Position numbers and translations under genes: made by a program. This document shows positions 45,401 to 55,125 of a DNA stretch of 64,000 nt, in pieces. A model generated the notes under the pieces. The model saw only the letters and a list, made by a program, of their open reading frames with translations. It searched no databases and was not told the origin of the DNA. Origin of the DNA: Gautieria morchelliformis (lineage: Eukaryota > Basidiomycota > Agaricomycetes > Gomphales > Gomphaceae); contig WHVA01000380.1 of the NCBI GenBank assembly GCA_015179125.1, positions 1 to 64,000 on the forward strand, read 5' to 3'. How positions within the stretch are numbered: the stretch's first letter is position 1; every line of letters begins with the position of its first letter.

Positions 45401-46112
45401 CAGCGATGAGGATGAAAGCCCAGGTGACCCTGGGTCAGCCTCCAACCAGTTGCAAGGGTTCGATGCCGAGGATCAGCCCTGGCTTGATGCCTTCCGGTCA
45501 TATGTCCGATCCACCGAGCGGTTACCAGAGAGCATGGGGCTTGTGGAATGGTGGGGGGTAAGTATTATCTATATTTAGGTATACTTCCTTGATATTCAAC
45601 TAATATCTTTCATGTTAACCAGATCCGATATCCCATTTGGGCGTCACTTGCATATGATTACCTTCCTATTATGGCATCATCAGTCTCAAGCGAACGTGCC
45701 TTTTCAAGCTCGGGAATTACAATCACAAAACAGCGGAACCGACTCAAAGGAGATGTAGTTGAAGCACTCCAGGTCGTCAAATGCGGACTGAAGACAAAGT
45801 TGATACTATGGGATTCAGCTCCGTCGTCTTCTTATGAGCTCGAATTAATGGACGAAGGTCCGGAGGTGCCTCAGACACCGGGAGAGGTCATTGACCTCTC
45901 CAGTGACTGTGAGCTTGTGGAGGGGGAGAGCGAAGTCGATATAGAATACGACTAGCTAGGTAAAAGTACATAGAATTTCCACTTCGGCGTTGCATGCCCT
46001 CGGTCGATATTTCCCACTGAAGAGCCCCGGCTTAAGCCGGGCCAAGCCCGAGCCGAGCCCAAGCTGGCACTCAGGGCCCAGCCCTGAATTCTGTGAGCCC
46101 GAGCCGGCGTGA
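42480..46112 (+). mobile_element. hAT-type DNA transposon
   Basis: Flanked on both sides by satellite units and carrying a transposase gene. Both ends are GC-rich with repeats of CCCGGCTT-AGCCGG and AGCCCGAGCCGAGCC (42495-42615 and 46020-46110), which fit subterminal repeats. I could not define matching terminal inverted repeats; an 8-bp duplication is at best degenerate. Confidence 0.65.
42740..45955 (+). pseudogene. hAT transposase gene (multi-exon)
   Basis: Plus-strand exons with short introns. N-terminal acidic region (DEDEVQLLPIKS), BED-type zinc finger (CKLC...LRQHMQASH, about 43319-43458), SKLPSAIKEAKSKNQLVTNHF, catalytic-domain blocks SVKGLVSVTCDAWQASNTDG (DAWQ) and WVTCDNATNNTTMMAELA, RHIRCLAHVINLATQAIL, TTLLLDMVVRWSSTYVMLDR, and the C-terminal hAT dimerisation region (SLAYDYLPIMASSVSSERAF, about 45640-45710). 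Introns include GTGAGT donors and one apparent GC-AG intron (about 44193-44235). Lesions: TAA near 43416 in the BED finger and a frame change near 43670. The rest reads through, so the copy is fairly young. Confidence 0.88.
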
Positions 46113-46215
46113 GCTGACAGCGCCGGTACCAGCACAAGCCTGTGCTGACAGTGACGTGCACCCACGCACGCTGTGCTGACAGCGCCGGTACCAGTGCAAG
46201 CCTGCGCTGACAGTG
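46112..46215. repeat. Satellite block 5
   Basis: Three units of the satellite (reverse orientation: GAGCTGACAGCGCCGGTACCAG), joining the hAT element to the foldback MITE. Confidence 0.88.
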
Positions 46216-47058
46216 CCTACAGCGGTCGGTGTGCACAAATATTATCCCAACTCCACGCCAAAGGGAAAAATTCCCGTTCACGTGGTATTGCATTTTGCAC
46301 GCACGCGCAATTCACCGCAAAGTGTTCCCGCGCGTGCTGGTGCTTTCTGGCACAGTCATGTGACCTGCCCTCGTCTTAAATCATGATTTGCTAGTCTTTG
46401 AAGGGAGGGAATTTTTTTTTTTTTGGCTAGTATGATGGATGGGACCCTTATAAATGATTCTAGGTAGATTTTCTGGCCCTACATAAGATTCTGATCATCA
46501 TTATTTTCAACATTTGAGTCGTCAATCGGTTGTAACTCTGCAGGATGAGTCACCCTTTCCCAGGCTGTTGTGCAGTGGACTCCAGAGGTCATGTGATGCG
46601 TCTACAACCACCCATGTTGTGTAAGTATTTCCCACGCTGAGTTATGGTGAAAGCCAAATAGATGTCCGAACAAACTCAATGTGGGAAATACTTACACAAC
46701 ATGGGTGGTTGTAGACACATCACATGACCTCCGCAGTTCACTGCACCTCAGCCTGGGAAAGAGTGACTCATCCTGCGCAGTTACAACCCATCGATGAATC
46801 GAATGTTGAAAATAATGATGATCAGAACCCATCCATCATACTAGCCAAAAAAAATAAAATTCCATGCCTTCAAAGGCTAGCAAACCATGATTTAAGACAA
46901 GGCCCGGTCACGTGACTGTGCCAGAAAGCACCAGCAACACTTTGCGGTGAATTGCACGTTTGTGCAAAATGCAATGCCACGCGAACGGGAGTTTTTCCCT
47001 TTGGCATGGGCGCAGGATAATATTTGTGCAAACCGACCGCCATAAGCGCCGACCACGT
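46216..47058. mobile_element. Foldback MITE related to the Plavaka-type element
   Basis: About 840 bp that is one large imperfect palindrome: arms 46216-46535 and 46795-47058 are reverse complements (shared landmarks GGTCGG...GCACAAATATTATCC, CAATTCACCGCAAAGTGTT, AAATCATG, GGCTAGTATGATGGATGGG), around a palindromic core (46545-46790; GAGTCACCCTTTCCCAGG, CATGTTGTGTAAGTATTTCCC). Arms share motifs with the inverted ends at 12713-13059 and 20973-21164, and the core matches 20757-20970. No coding capacity. Confidence 0.88.
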
Positions 47059-47545
47059 GCTGGAAGTGCTGGTACCAGCCCACCGTCCAGCGCATAGTCA
47101 ACACACTATTCCAATTTCTAGACAATTCCCCAACCCAGGAAATCCTCAGGAAATCTTTGAGATATTGTGAATTTCCTCCTCCTAGAAACTGAATATTTAC
47201 TATAATTTCCAGAGTCAGGAAATCATAGAGAAATATAAAATTTTCACAAGATTTCCTGCCAAGATTTGCAGAATTTCCTAATATTTTCCTGTACCAAAAA
47301 ACTCTGAGGAAATTTAGAATTTACTCATGATTTCTTTAGACAGGAAATCATGGTTACACTGTCAGTTTCTGGACTCAGTTTCCTCACGATTTCCTGGACC
47401 ATATTTTTACAATTTTTATATAATTTCCTGAACTTTGGAAACCCTTGTAAAACATTAAATTTCCTCTAAATTTCCCCATCCTAGGAAACTCTCAAGAAAC
47501 GTGGAATTTCCATAGAATCTTCAAGGGGTTTCCTGACTTGAGAAA
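47059..47545. other. Non-coding stretch dense in AGGAAAT/ATTTCCT
   Basis: After about 40 bp of satellite-like remnant, an AT-rich segment in which AGGAAA or TTTCCT recurs on both strands roughly every 20-30 bp. No gene seen. Confidence 0.7.
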
Positions 47546-47559
47546 TTTTGCCATGCCTC

Positions 47560-47832
47560 CAGTGATACCATTCCGAACTGAGTTCAGCCTCCTCCACCCC
47601 CAGTCGTCATCGATGGCGAGCCCAAGTTCGAAGTCTCAGAAATCCTTGACTCTAAAATTGATAATAGATGGAAGAGCTGCAAATTACTCTATCTCGTTAG
47701 GTGGACTGGTTACAAGGGTACAGATGAAGAAACCTCATGGATCCTTGCCTCCGAGCTTGATCATGCCTCGGAGCTGGTCACAGATTTTCACGAGTCTTAT
47801 CCGGGCAAGCTGGGACCTTTGACTGCTCTATG
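47560..47832 (+). pseudogene. Gypsy pol C-terminus (chromodomain) of a second chromovirus family
   Basis: Reads PKFEVSEILDSKIDNRWKSC, LLYLVRWTGYKGTDEETSWI, ASELDHASELVTDFHESYPG, then TGA: a chromodomain at the end of Pol. Upstream pol is absent (deleted or truncated at about 47550). Distinct from the first gypsy element in sequence and in its downstream region. Confidence 0.85.
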
Positions 47833-48029
47833 ATCATTTCCTTGTTTAACCCCCATGATCCCCCAGTAGTTAGATAACAAAAATCCTTGGCAATCAAACA
47901 ACAAAAAAAGAAAGAAAAACGACAAGAAATTTCCATTATTCCATTAGTTAGTTACTCCAACATCTTCATATCATTCACCTCACTCTCCTCGCTCTCCTCA
48001 CCTGTCTCCTCCTCGTTACTACTACTGCT

Positions 48030-49110
48030 TCACTCCACTAAACCCCCATTCCCTCCATAATCCACCAAATCCCTCGCTGCCTGCATCCGCTTCAAATAAT
48101 TCCTCCTCCTCCTTATCCTCATGAATTCGACATCCGCCCTGTTCATCCTGTCATTTGCTGCCCTAAACTCCCCCAGCAACTCGTATACTTTCTCCCCAAC
48201 CTCGCCAACCTTTTGCCACATCCCTCACCGCCGCTATCAGCTCCCTCATCTCCACACTTACGGTCTGACCTTTTAGTCTTCTTTTCCTTCTTCGACTTCC
48301 GACCTTCCTCCACCTCGGCTGCCTTCCCCTCACTCTGCCTCGCTTCCCAACCTCTCTTCCATTCTCCTCGCTCTGTCTCGCTTTCCCAACCTCCCTTCCC
48401 TTCTCCTTGCTCTGCCTCACTTCCATTCACTCCACCTTCGCCTCCAGATTTTGCTTGACCCAGTCGCTTGAGTTGCCATCCTCAACCTCATCCCGAACCT
48501 TGGCCTCCTTCCTCGGCCTTGGTCCATCCTTTCAGTCCTTGCTCCGCGCACACTTCCTCCCCTCGTTCGCCTGACCCTTTCCCTTGTTTGCCTTGCCGCC
48601 TCTGCCGCAGCGGCCGTGGGCTATACTGCAGCCCAGCGACTGTGTCTGGCACCAGATGCAGGCCCCGAGGTCAGCGAGACCGAAGTCAAGGCTCACGGCG
48701 CGAAGGCATGTGTAGTCGCGCTCCTCGCATCGCATGCACCTCACCTTGGCCTTGGTCGCAAGCTGCCACTTGCAAGGCCCGCCGTCGGCAAGCTTGTACC
48801 TGTATAAAGACAGGTCGGTCGGGTGGTACACGAACAGCATACGTTTGTACTGTTCAAGTCAGTGACGATTCTTTACAATACCACACACGCAGCACTCACC
48901 TTTTTGCCCTTCTTGCCACGGCTCCTGCATATCAATGGCACCATTGTCCTCGATGGGCCTTGGCGCATCCTCAGGTTGAACCTCAGGCATAACTTCGCCC
49001 GAGGGGCTGTCCTCCTGCGCAAGCAGAGTTTGGTCGAAAATGTTGTCGGCGCTGTCCACGTTGACCGCAGAATCGAAGAGGGCTTGTGGGCGCACCATAT
49101 TTGCTGGCAC
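48030..49110 (-). pseudogene. Antisense cysteine-rich gene inside the gypsy remnant
   Basis: On minus, between the chromodomain and the 3' LTR. Exon 1 (49110-48900): acidic MPANMVRPQALFDSA...DMQEPWQEGQK. A candidate 50-nt intron (48899-48850; GTGAGT...CACTGAC...CAG). Next part: LFVYHPTDLSLYRYKLADG, then paired Cys motifs CKWQ, CMRCEERDYTC and CIWCQTQSLGCSIA, then a basic region. A third part (to 48030) reads VGEKVYELLGEFRAANDRMN, EFMRIRRRRNYLKRMQ, likely coiled coil. The Cys pattern resembles C-x2-C-type nucleic-acid-binding modules of basidiomycete hypothetical proteins. The frames on either side of the intron do not agree as they stand, so it is probably broken. Confidence 0.55.
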
Positions 49111-49270
49111 TTGGTTTTGCTGCCTCCTACCCAGCCTTTTATCTAACCTCAGCTACGATTTAAGCTTCGCCTTTCCAGCTACTTAACATCTGACCGGGAT
49201 CTAGATTCGAGGATAGGCAAACCTTGTTCATATTACGGCCTTGAGGATCTTGGCCATAAGGGGGGGATAC

Positions 49271-49670
49271 TGTAAGGACCCGGCCTTTGGCTGGTTACTT
49301 ACCAGTACAACCCTTTTTCCAAGCCTGAGCCTTGTGATACTCGTGCCCAAGTACTTGTGATTCTAAGCTTGTGCCCGAGCCCAAGCCTGGACTCATATCC
49401 AACCTTGATCTCATGCCCGAATCCCCTTAGTTACTGATCCCGCTCCATCATGCATCATTTGTATATTGACCTCGCCCTGACTCCCCCACATATGCTCGCC
49501 CCTGACCCTTACCCTGACCCGTATATAAACCCCCTGTATGCAATCCTATTCTTCAGTCGGAAAATCAACTATCATACCCTTTTGTAAGATTGTGAATCTT
49601 ATGGCCTTGTGTCACAAGGGCAAGCGGAACTCAACCAATGTGTGGTAATTCTGTGTGCTATGTAGTGACA
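49271..49670 (+). mobile_element. LTR of the second gypsy family (400 bp)
   Basis: A purine tract (AAGGGGGGGA, ending about 49268) precedes TGTAAGGACCCGGCC at 49271. A TATA motif (GTATATAAACCCC, about 49522) and an end near AGTGACA (49670) fit an LTR in plus orientation. The 3' border is estimated. Confidence 0.7.
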
Positions 49671-49793
49671 GTTGTAAGGTAAGATCTGGGGAACCGCTGC
49701 ACGGTTCCCATGCAAGAACTATACAGTGATTATCTAAGCAATCCAGTAGCACGCATTGCCTTAAGGGCAATGTGGGTAAATAGTGTATTTACA
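49671..49793 (-). mobile_element. Truncated LTR of the third gypsy element
   Basis: On minus, a purine tract (AAAGGGGGAGGG, 49805-49794) is followed by TGTAAATACACTATTT at 49793. Only about 123 bp remain before the LTR of the other gypsy family begins. This marks the 3' end of the minus-strand gypsy element. Confidence 0.65.
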
Positions 49794-50218
49794 CCCTCCC
49801 CCTTTATGGACAACTCACACTTCCTCATATATGGACCTGGTGAGGTCCTCGGAGTCCACATCCGACATGGGTATGTTGGTGTATGGGGCTGGTGGTGTAT
49901 GGGGCTGGTGGTGGATGCAGGTCCACCGGGAGCTCCGCATCGCCGGCGGGTACATGGGGCAGGGAGTCGATGCCCATGTCCTGCCGGAAGGTCGCTTCAG
50001 CGACCGGATCGGCGACCGGTGAGGGGCCAAGTGTAACAGCTAGTTCCTGGTCTAGCTGTGCGCGAGCGGCGGTCAATGCTTCTTCGGCCGTGAGTGCCGC
50101 CTTGTGGCGGTCCCGAAGGGCCACCAGCCGCAGTCTCTCCTGCCCTATTTGGGCAGGTGCACTAAATGTCATCCCAGATAGTTTGCGCTGAATGAACTGC
50201 TCGATCCGGGGTGCGCTG

Positions 50219-50714
50219 TGTTGGGTGCATTTATGCCCCTGCACCAAAATCAAGCATAATATATCCAATTTGTTGTGTGGTTTCTCAATTTCTTCTCATA
50301 TTGTTCTTGTATCATGCATCCATTTCTCTGGTTATTTTCGAAATTTTCCACTCACACCCTATCTCTCCATTTCATCTTGTTATTCTTACTTTCACAAGCG
50401 GCTGCACCCAGCGGAGTCTGAAACGACTTCGACGCGCGAGCTCTTGGGCGCTAAAGGGCCGGGTAGTAGTACATGCGCAGTGAAACAGATTTCCCCCTCT
50501 CTCAGTGACAACTAAATTCACTGAGAGAGGCAAGTAAATTAGTCTAGTGTTCTTTCGATTTATTGACCTAGAAATCCTCTGTAGTGAATTAATTTCTAGG
50601 TAGTGTATAATATATTTATAGTGACAACTAAATTCACTGAGAGTGAATTAATTTCTAGTCTATTCTTTTGAGCAACAAGTCCATACCTACTGCCTATAAT
50701 TCCTGTCCTCTACA
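50219..50714 (+). mobile_element. Copia-type solo LTR (family D, long subtype), 496 bp
   Basis: Starts TGTTGGGTGCATTTATGCC and ends CCTGTCCTCTACA. Flanks CGCTG (50214-50218) and CACTG (50715-50719) differ at one base, a decayed TSD. The 3' half differs from the 430-bp subtype and matches the reversed piece at 55126 onward. It carries an inverted-repeat motif CTCTCAGTGACAACTAAATTC/ACTGAGAG. Confidence 0.88.
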
Positions 50715-51215
50715 CACTGTCTGCCATATCTGGCGAGCCAGCGGGCAACCTCATCCAGCGGGATGTCCCGGTGCGACCGCCCTCGGATGGGGAACATCCC
50801 CGTGATCGATGCCCTTAGGGTATCGCCGACGGCATACCAGACCTCGTTGGCTGGAACGAGGTCCTTACATTGGCCAGTGACGTGCAATAGTTCGTATATC
50901 CGCGTCCTGAGGGGAGAAGGAGGCTTGGGGTTCTTGGGCGCAAGCATCCTCAGCCACATCCATACATCCACGTCGTGGATGTTTAGGCTGCGATCTGGCT
51001 CGTCGCGGATGGCCGATGGAATGCCTTCAGGGTTGCGTAGCCAACCCTGGAGCACAACTTGAATGTCATCGGTGGTTCCTTCACTGATGAGGAAGTAGCT
51101 TGCTCTATGGCTACTGGCTCGGGCCTCCTCCCGGGCTCGTCTCATCGCGGTCACCATCCCGCATGTGTGAGAGCCTGTTGGCATCTCCCTGGCCTCCTTT
51201 AGGAGGTACTGAAAC

Positions 51216-51702
51216 TGTTGGGTGCATATATGCTCCTGCACCAAAATCAAGCATAATATATTCGATTTACTGTATGGTGTTTCAATCTCTTCTCAGATTG
51301 TTCTTGTACCATGCATTCACTTCTCTGTTTATTTTCAAAATTTTCTAGTCACTCCCTACCTCTCCATTTCATTTTGTTATTCCTATTTTCACAAGCGGCT
51401 GCACCCAGCGGAGTTTGAAATGACTTGACGCGCGAGCCCTTGGGCGCTAAAGGGCCGGGTGCAGGTATATGCGTTCTGAGACAGGATTGTACTCCTCTCT
51501 CAGTGACAATAAATTCACTGAGAGAGGCGAGTAGTATTCTTTGTATTTTCATAACATGTTGACTGAAAATCATGTAGTACATTTGATTCTAGGTATTGTA
51601 TCAATATAACAGTGACAATAAATTCACTGAGAGAGTACATTTGATTATAGCTTTCTAAGAACTCTACCGAACCTTCCCTGCCATAGCCCCGAGTTGCTAA
51701 CA
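51216..51702 (+). mobile_element. Copia-type solo LTR (family D), 487 bp, TSD GAAAC
   Basis: Starts TGTTGGGTGCATATATGC, ends GAGTTGCTAACA, flanked by GAAAC at 51211-51215 and 51703-51707. Close to 11135-11564, with about 57 bp more near its 3' end. Confidence 0.93.
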
Positions 51703-53002
51703 GAAACCTCTCTCTGTGGTTTCGCAGAGGTTGAACCATTCGGCTTGCAGCGGCATCCTTTTCCTGAGGGGCCGCGGCAAGCGGCCCGTCACGGCGAACG
51801 GAGGGTCCCCGAGGGGCATGAGCTCCCCTTCCCCTGGGAGAGGGTTGGGAACTGTCCCTGCCGGTGGGGGCACTGACACCGATGGCGCAGGCCTCAGGAC
51901 CATTCGTTGGGCCCTTTCTTGCTCGGCCGCGAGGTACTCGTTCTGAGCCGTGGCCAGCGCCAGTCCCAGCGCCGGGTCGTTTGTCCTACAACCCGGTGAC
52001 TGTGCTAGGTACTCATTGGTGACACGCTTGCGCAGGTCACCAATGGGGTCGTATGTCACGATGGCACGTCTTTTCTTTGAGACGTGCCGTGGGTGGTCCG
52101 GATCGTAGTGCTCGAGATCCGGATTGTCCGAGTAGAAGCCCTTGGGGATGTCGACTGACGACCCTGGTGGCTCGCTGGGGCCTGCGAATGACGGGCTGGG
52201 TGGGCTGGTGATCCGCACCTTGAGGCCTGGCGCGGGTTGACCCGGGTTGGGGTTAGGGGTGGCAATTCGATCCGCCAACCCAGTTTTAGCACACGATGGC
52301 AATGGGGCCGTCACCTGAGACGATGAGCCAGCCACTGGTCGTGGGGCGGGTTCTGCTCACTTTGTTTTCACGAGCTTGCGCTGCAGGTCCTGGACCAGTT
52401 TGCCCAGGTCCCATGTTTTGCCACGCTCGGCCTTGAGCGCGTTGTCGAGGGCCCTGATATCATCCTTCAGGGCACCAATCTCATCCCTCAGGTCGGCATT
52501 GTCAACTGCACCTTCCTGACTGAGTGGCGTTCGACTTTGTCAACCCACGTCGGCCACACTGTGTATATGGCGGTGCCGACATCCTTTTCTTCCAGCTGGA
52601 TGCGGTTGGCGTCAGTGGCGGTTTTTAGGTGTGCTGCGAACCACACACAGTTGTCGCACCCGTCGGGATGGACAATGGCCAGGCCATTCCTCCATCCCAA
52701 TATTGTCCAGTGCTCCTCCGTTGTGGTTGGAGCACTGAGGATTGCTGTGGCCCCTTGCTTGGGGGCCGCGGGCGGCGTTGCGGACGTTGAGTGATCGACG
52801 TCCATTCCGTCTTTGCCTGTCATCACCTTTGAGAGAAGATGATGGGGGTGATGGTGGTTGCTTCTCAAGAAGCGATGCACCTCGGAAAGATCCGGGGCGA
52901 AAATTTAAGCAACGCTGTTGGCAGGGCCCAGCGTCTCACGTGATCTGCACGTGACCTATGCGACCTGGTGTCTTTTAGGCAGGTCGCGCGGTTTATTCAC
53001 GC

Positions 53003-54034
53003 TGTCACGACCGGTTTATTTCTCCTACCACGCTACCTCTATGTTCCCCCTCGTCACTCCCTAGCATCTTCGCCAGAGTTCGCCGCACCTACCGACCACT
53101 TCCCCTCTACGTCCACTCTACCCGCTGTTCGCCCCATTCTCCGAACCACTATTCGCTGCTCGCAAATTTCGTCAGCAGGCACACCATCGAATATGATTGA
53201 TACCATTCACCCGGCATGATGGTTCATCATTAACCCCATCATCTTCTTAATCCAACCCCATTGGGTGTTCGTATGGCCAAGGTGTGATTGCAGGACGTCT
53301 CTTCCATAGGCCGTGCGGGATCAACCCAGTAAACGAAGAGCCCATGCAGGGTAGCGTGTATGCGGCTCCCAAGACATGGTTTTGTCCATAAATCCCTTCG
53401 CTCCCTTTATTCTCCATCATTTCATGTTCGCATTCTCCCCCACTCTATTGTATGTTTATTCCTACCTAGTATCATGACCGCGCACCCCTATCCAACCCTG
53501 ACTCACAACGGCCGCTTTCCTATTCGCTGATACCTTACGAGCATTCGATATAAGTAGTTTACATTCACATGTATATTCCCCAGTTCAATTATCATACGTC
53601 GTTCATCATGTGCAGCTTTGACCTCGCCATGGTCATCATCTTAAGCCCTCTCTTGGAGATTCCCATCTTCGACTAGCAAAGGACTTAGGCATCACTGGTG
53701 AGTTCTCATACTTAATCTTTGTTACCTTAGCCTTCGAACCATTTTCTGGGCTGTTGGCGAAGGGCTCCGAAGGAGCACCTTCGCCAGCGAAGGGATTGTC
53801 GAGACTTAGACAGCCCTTCCGTGAGACCTTGCACGTTACCTCGTCAAGAGTCACGGGCTATTTCGTTCGTTACGACTGTAGATAGGGTGAGCCCCGTTTA
53901 GGCAAACCCTCTTACCTTGTGAACATCCATTGGTTCACCTATTCACCGAACGGCATACTTATTCGCACAAGTTATTCGGGCATTCGCTGTGTTCACTAAT
54001 ACACGATATTAACGCCTGAAAATCAATCTTGACA
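53003..54034 (+). mobile_element. Solo LTR (family B), 1032 bp, TSD CACGC
   Basis: Starts TGTCACGACCGG, ends CAATCTTGACA, flanked by CACGC at 52998-53002 and 54035-54039. Single terminal module only. The conserved short ORF lies at 53636-53854 (minus, 72 codons). Confidence 0.93.
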
Positions 54035-54035
54035 C

Positions 54036-55117
54036 ACGCCTTGGAGCTCTAGGTAGTGATCTAGAGCTTCCAGGTCCTTGCACGCTGACATGGGCTCCCA
54101 TGTCACGTCGCCCAGGGTCCATCGGACCTGAAGTTCCTGTCAGGGGACACCCTGTTTTCCATTTCCAGTTCCGACTCCATTTCCGACTCCGCTTCCGGTT
54201 CCGATTCCATCTCCACCTCTGCTTTCGGAAATGATTCCGCTTCTGGGAGAACTTCCACCAGTTCTGTTCGCTTTTCCAGTTCCACTCCAATTTCTGACTT
54301 CCGCTCTCGGAACAGTGTCGGAGATCAGGCGACTCGCATAATAGGTGGCATCAAGGGTCGATCAAGGGTCAGGGAGGTCAGGGGGATGCAGGGTTGATGG
54401 CGAGTGCCAAGTGCTGTCCCTGGCTGCACAGCGTAGTATAATACGGGCTCGCTGACATTGGGGGTCCTTAGACTTTTCTCTTTGGATTTCCCCTTGTCAG
54501 GTGAGAATCCCCTCTCTTGTATACTCTGTTGTTCATTTATACATACTTTGGATTTCCCCTTGTCAGTTGTGTGGTAGTGTGATCTCCACAACCAGCCAGG
54601 GTTGCCCTTACAGTTCCAGGTCCTTGGAATGTATCCATCTATGGGATAAAATTTCGTCGACGAGCCATTCCTCTTCGTCGTTCATGCCAAAGTCGTAGAA
54701 CAACTTCACTTCTCGACAGGGGAATAAGTCGTCATTGTTGGCCTCGTACCATCATACGAGGCTGGTGTGGAAGATGGGCATGACACACCTGTTCTTCAAT
54801 TCATCTGGTAGCTCAAGGGTTACCGTCGAGGCCTCGTTGTGGGCCTCGATCACGCAATACGGTCCAATGTATCGCGGCACCAGTTTCCTGGTCCTTCCTT
54901 TGGACAGTGTCAGGTTCTGAGTGGATAGGTATATGCGGTCAGCGACCGCGTACGTGTCACTATCCCGGCGTTTCTTATTTGCGTGAAATGCCTGCGACAC
55001 TCGGTGCTCTAGTATGGCGTCGTGCGCCAACATCAGGTTCCAGCGAGCCTGTTGTGCGAACCGGGACACTCCCTTGAATGGGGTGCCCATTGTCATGGGC
55101 ATGTCTATCCTCGGCAT
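54036..55117 (-). pseudogene. Gypsy integrase C-terminus and chromodomain
   Basis: First part 55117-54613: RFAQQARWNLMLAHDAILEH, VADRIYLSTQNLTLSKGRTR, KLVPRYIGPYCVIEAHNEAS, RCVMPIFHTSLV, then EEWLVDEILSHRWIHSKDLE, the start of a chromodomain. A 475-bp solo LTR follows. Second part 54137-54036: VRWTLGDVTWEPMSACKDLE and LDHYLELQGV, the end of the chromodomain. The protein tail continues past the next LTR into about 52997-52955 (NKPRDLPKRHQ, then stop). Both insertions keep the frame when removed with one duplication. Confidence 0.9.
54138..54612 (+). mobile_element. Solo LTR (family C), 475 bp, TSD GTTCC
   Basis: Starts TGTCAGGGGACACCC, ends GTTGCCCTTACA, flanked by GTTCC at 54133-54137 and 54613-54617. 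Very similar to 40638-41118, with fewer 12-bp repeat units. It splits a chromodomain. Confidence 0.93.
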
Positions 55118-55125
55118 GTACCCGT

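Larger units (their letters stand above)
49825..52880 (-). pseudogene. Long extra gene between gypsy pol and 3' LTR (unknown)
   Basis: Sense to the element. Blocks: 52880-52488 (HHPHHLLSKVMTGKDGMDVD, EEHWTILGWRNGLAIVHPDG, DNCVWFAAHLKTATDANRIQ); a leucine-rich coiled-coil stretch about 52490-52370 (LRDEIGALKDDIRALDNALK, LGKLVQDLQRKLVKTK); a Pro-rich region with a conserved-looking core 52335-51708 (GFYSDNPDLEHYDPDHPRHV, RRAIVTYDPIGDLRKRVTNE); 51210-50720 (SYFLISEGTTDDIQVVLQGW, VDVWMWLRMLAPKNPKPPSP, CKDLVPANEVWYAVGDTLRA); 50213-49825 (another helical segment, then Pro-rich). I recognise no known domain. Two family-D LTRs interrupt it; frames across them do not match exactly, so it is broken. 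Confidence 0.6.
49671..55125 (-). mobile_element. Third gypsy element (minus), pol end plus long extra ORF
   Basis: Reads from 55125 down: integrase C-terminus and chromodomain (interrupted by a family-C LTR), end of Pol near 52955 (interrupted by a family-B LTR), a long sense region with an extra gene (52880 to 49825, interrupted by two family-D LTRs), a purine tract and a partial 3' LTR. The 5' half is missing, replaced at 55126 by a copia LTR piece. Confidence 0.8.

Noticed and set aside
47950-48480. Plus-strand Ser/Pro-rich frames as a gene downstream of the chromodomain
   Set aside because: The minus-strand reading has a charged coiled-coil character and continues a Cys-rich gene; the plus frames look like its complement.
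54009-54290. Trp/Asn/Lys-rich frames in the family-C LTR as a gene (also at 40567-40846)
   Set aside because: They come from the 12-bp TTCCGAYTCC-type repeat inside a non-coding solo LTR.
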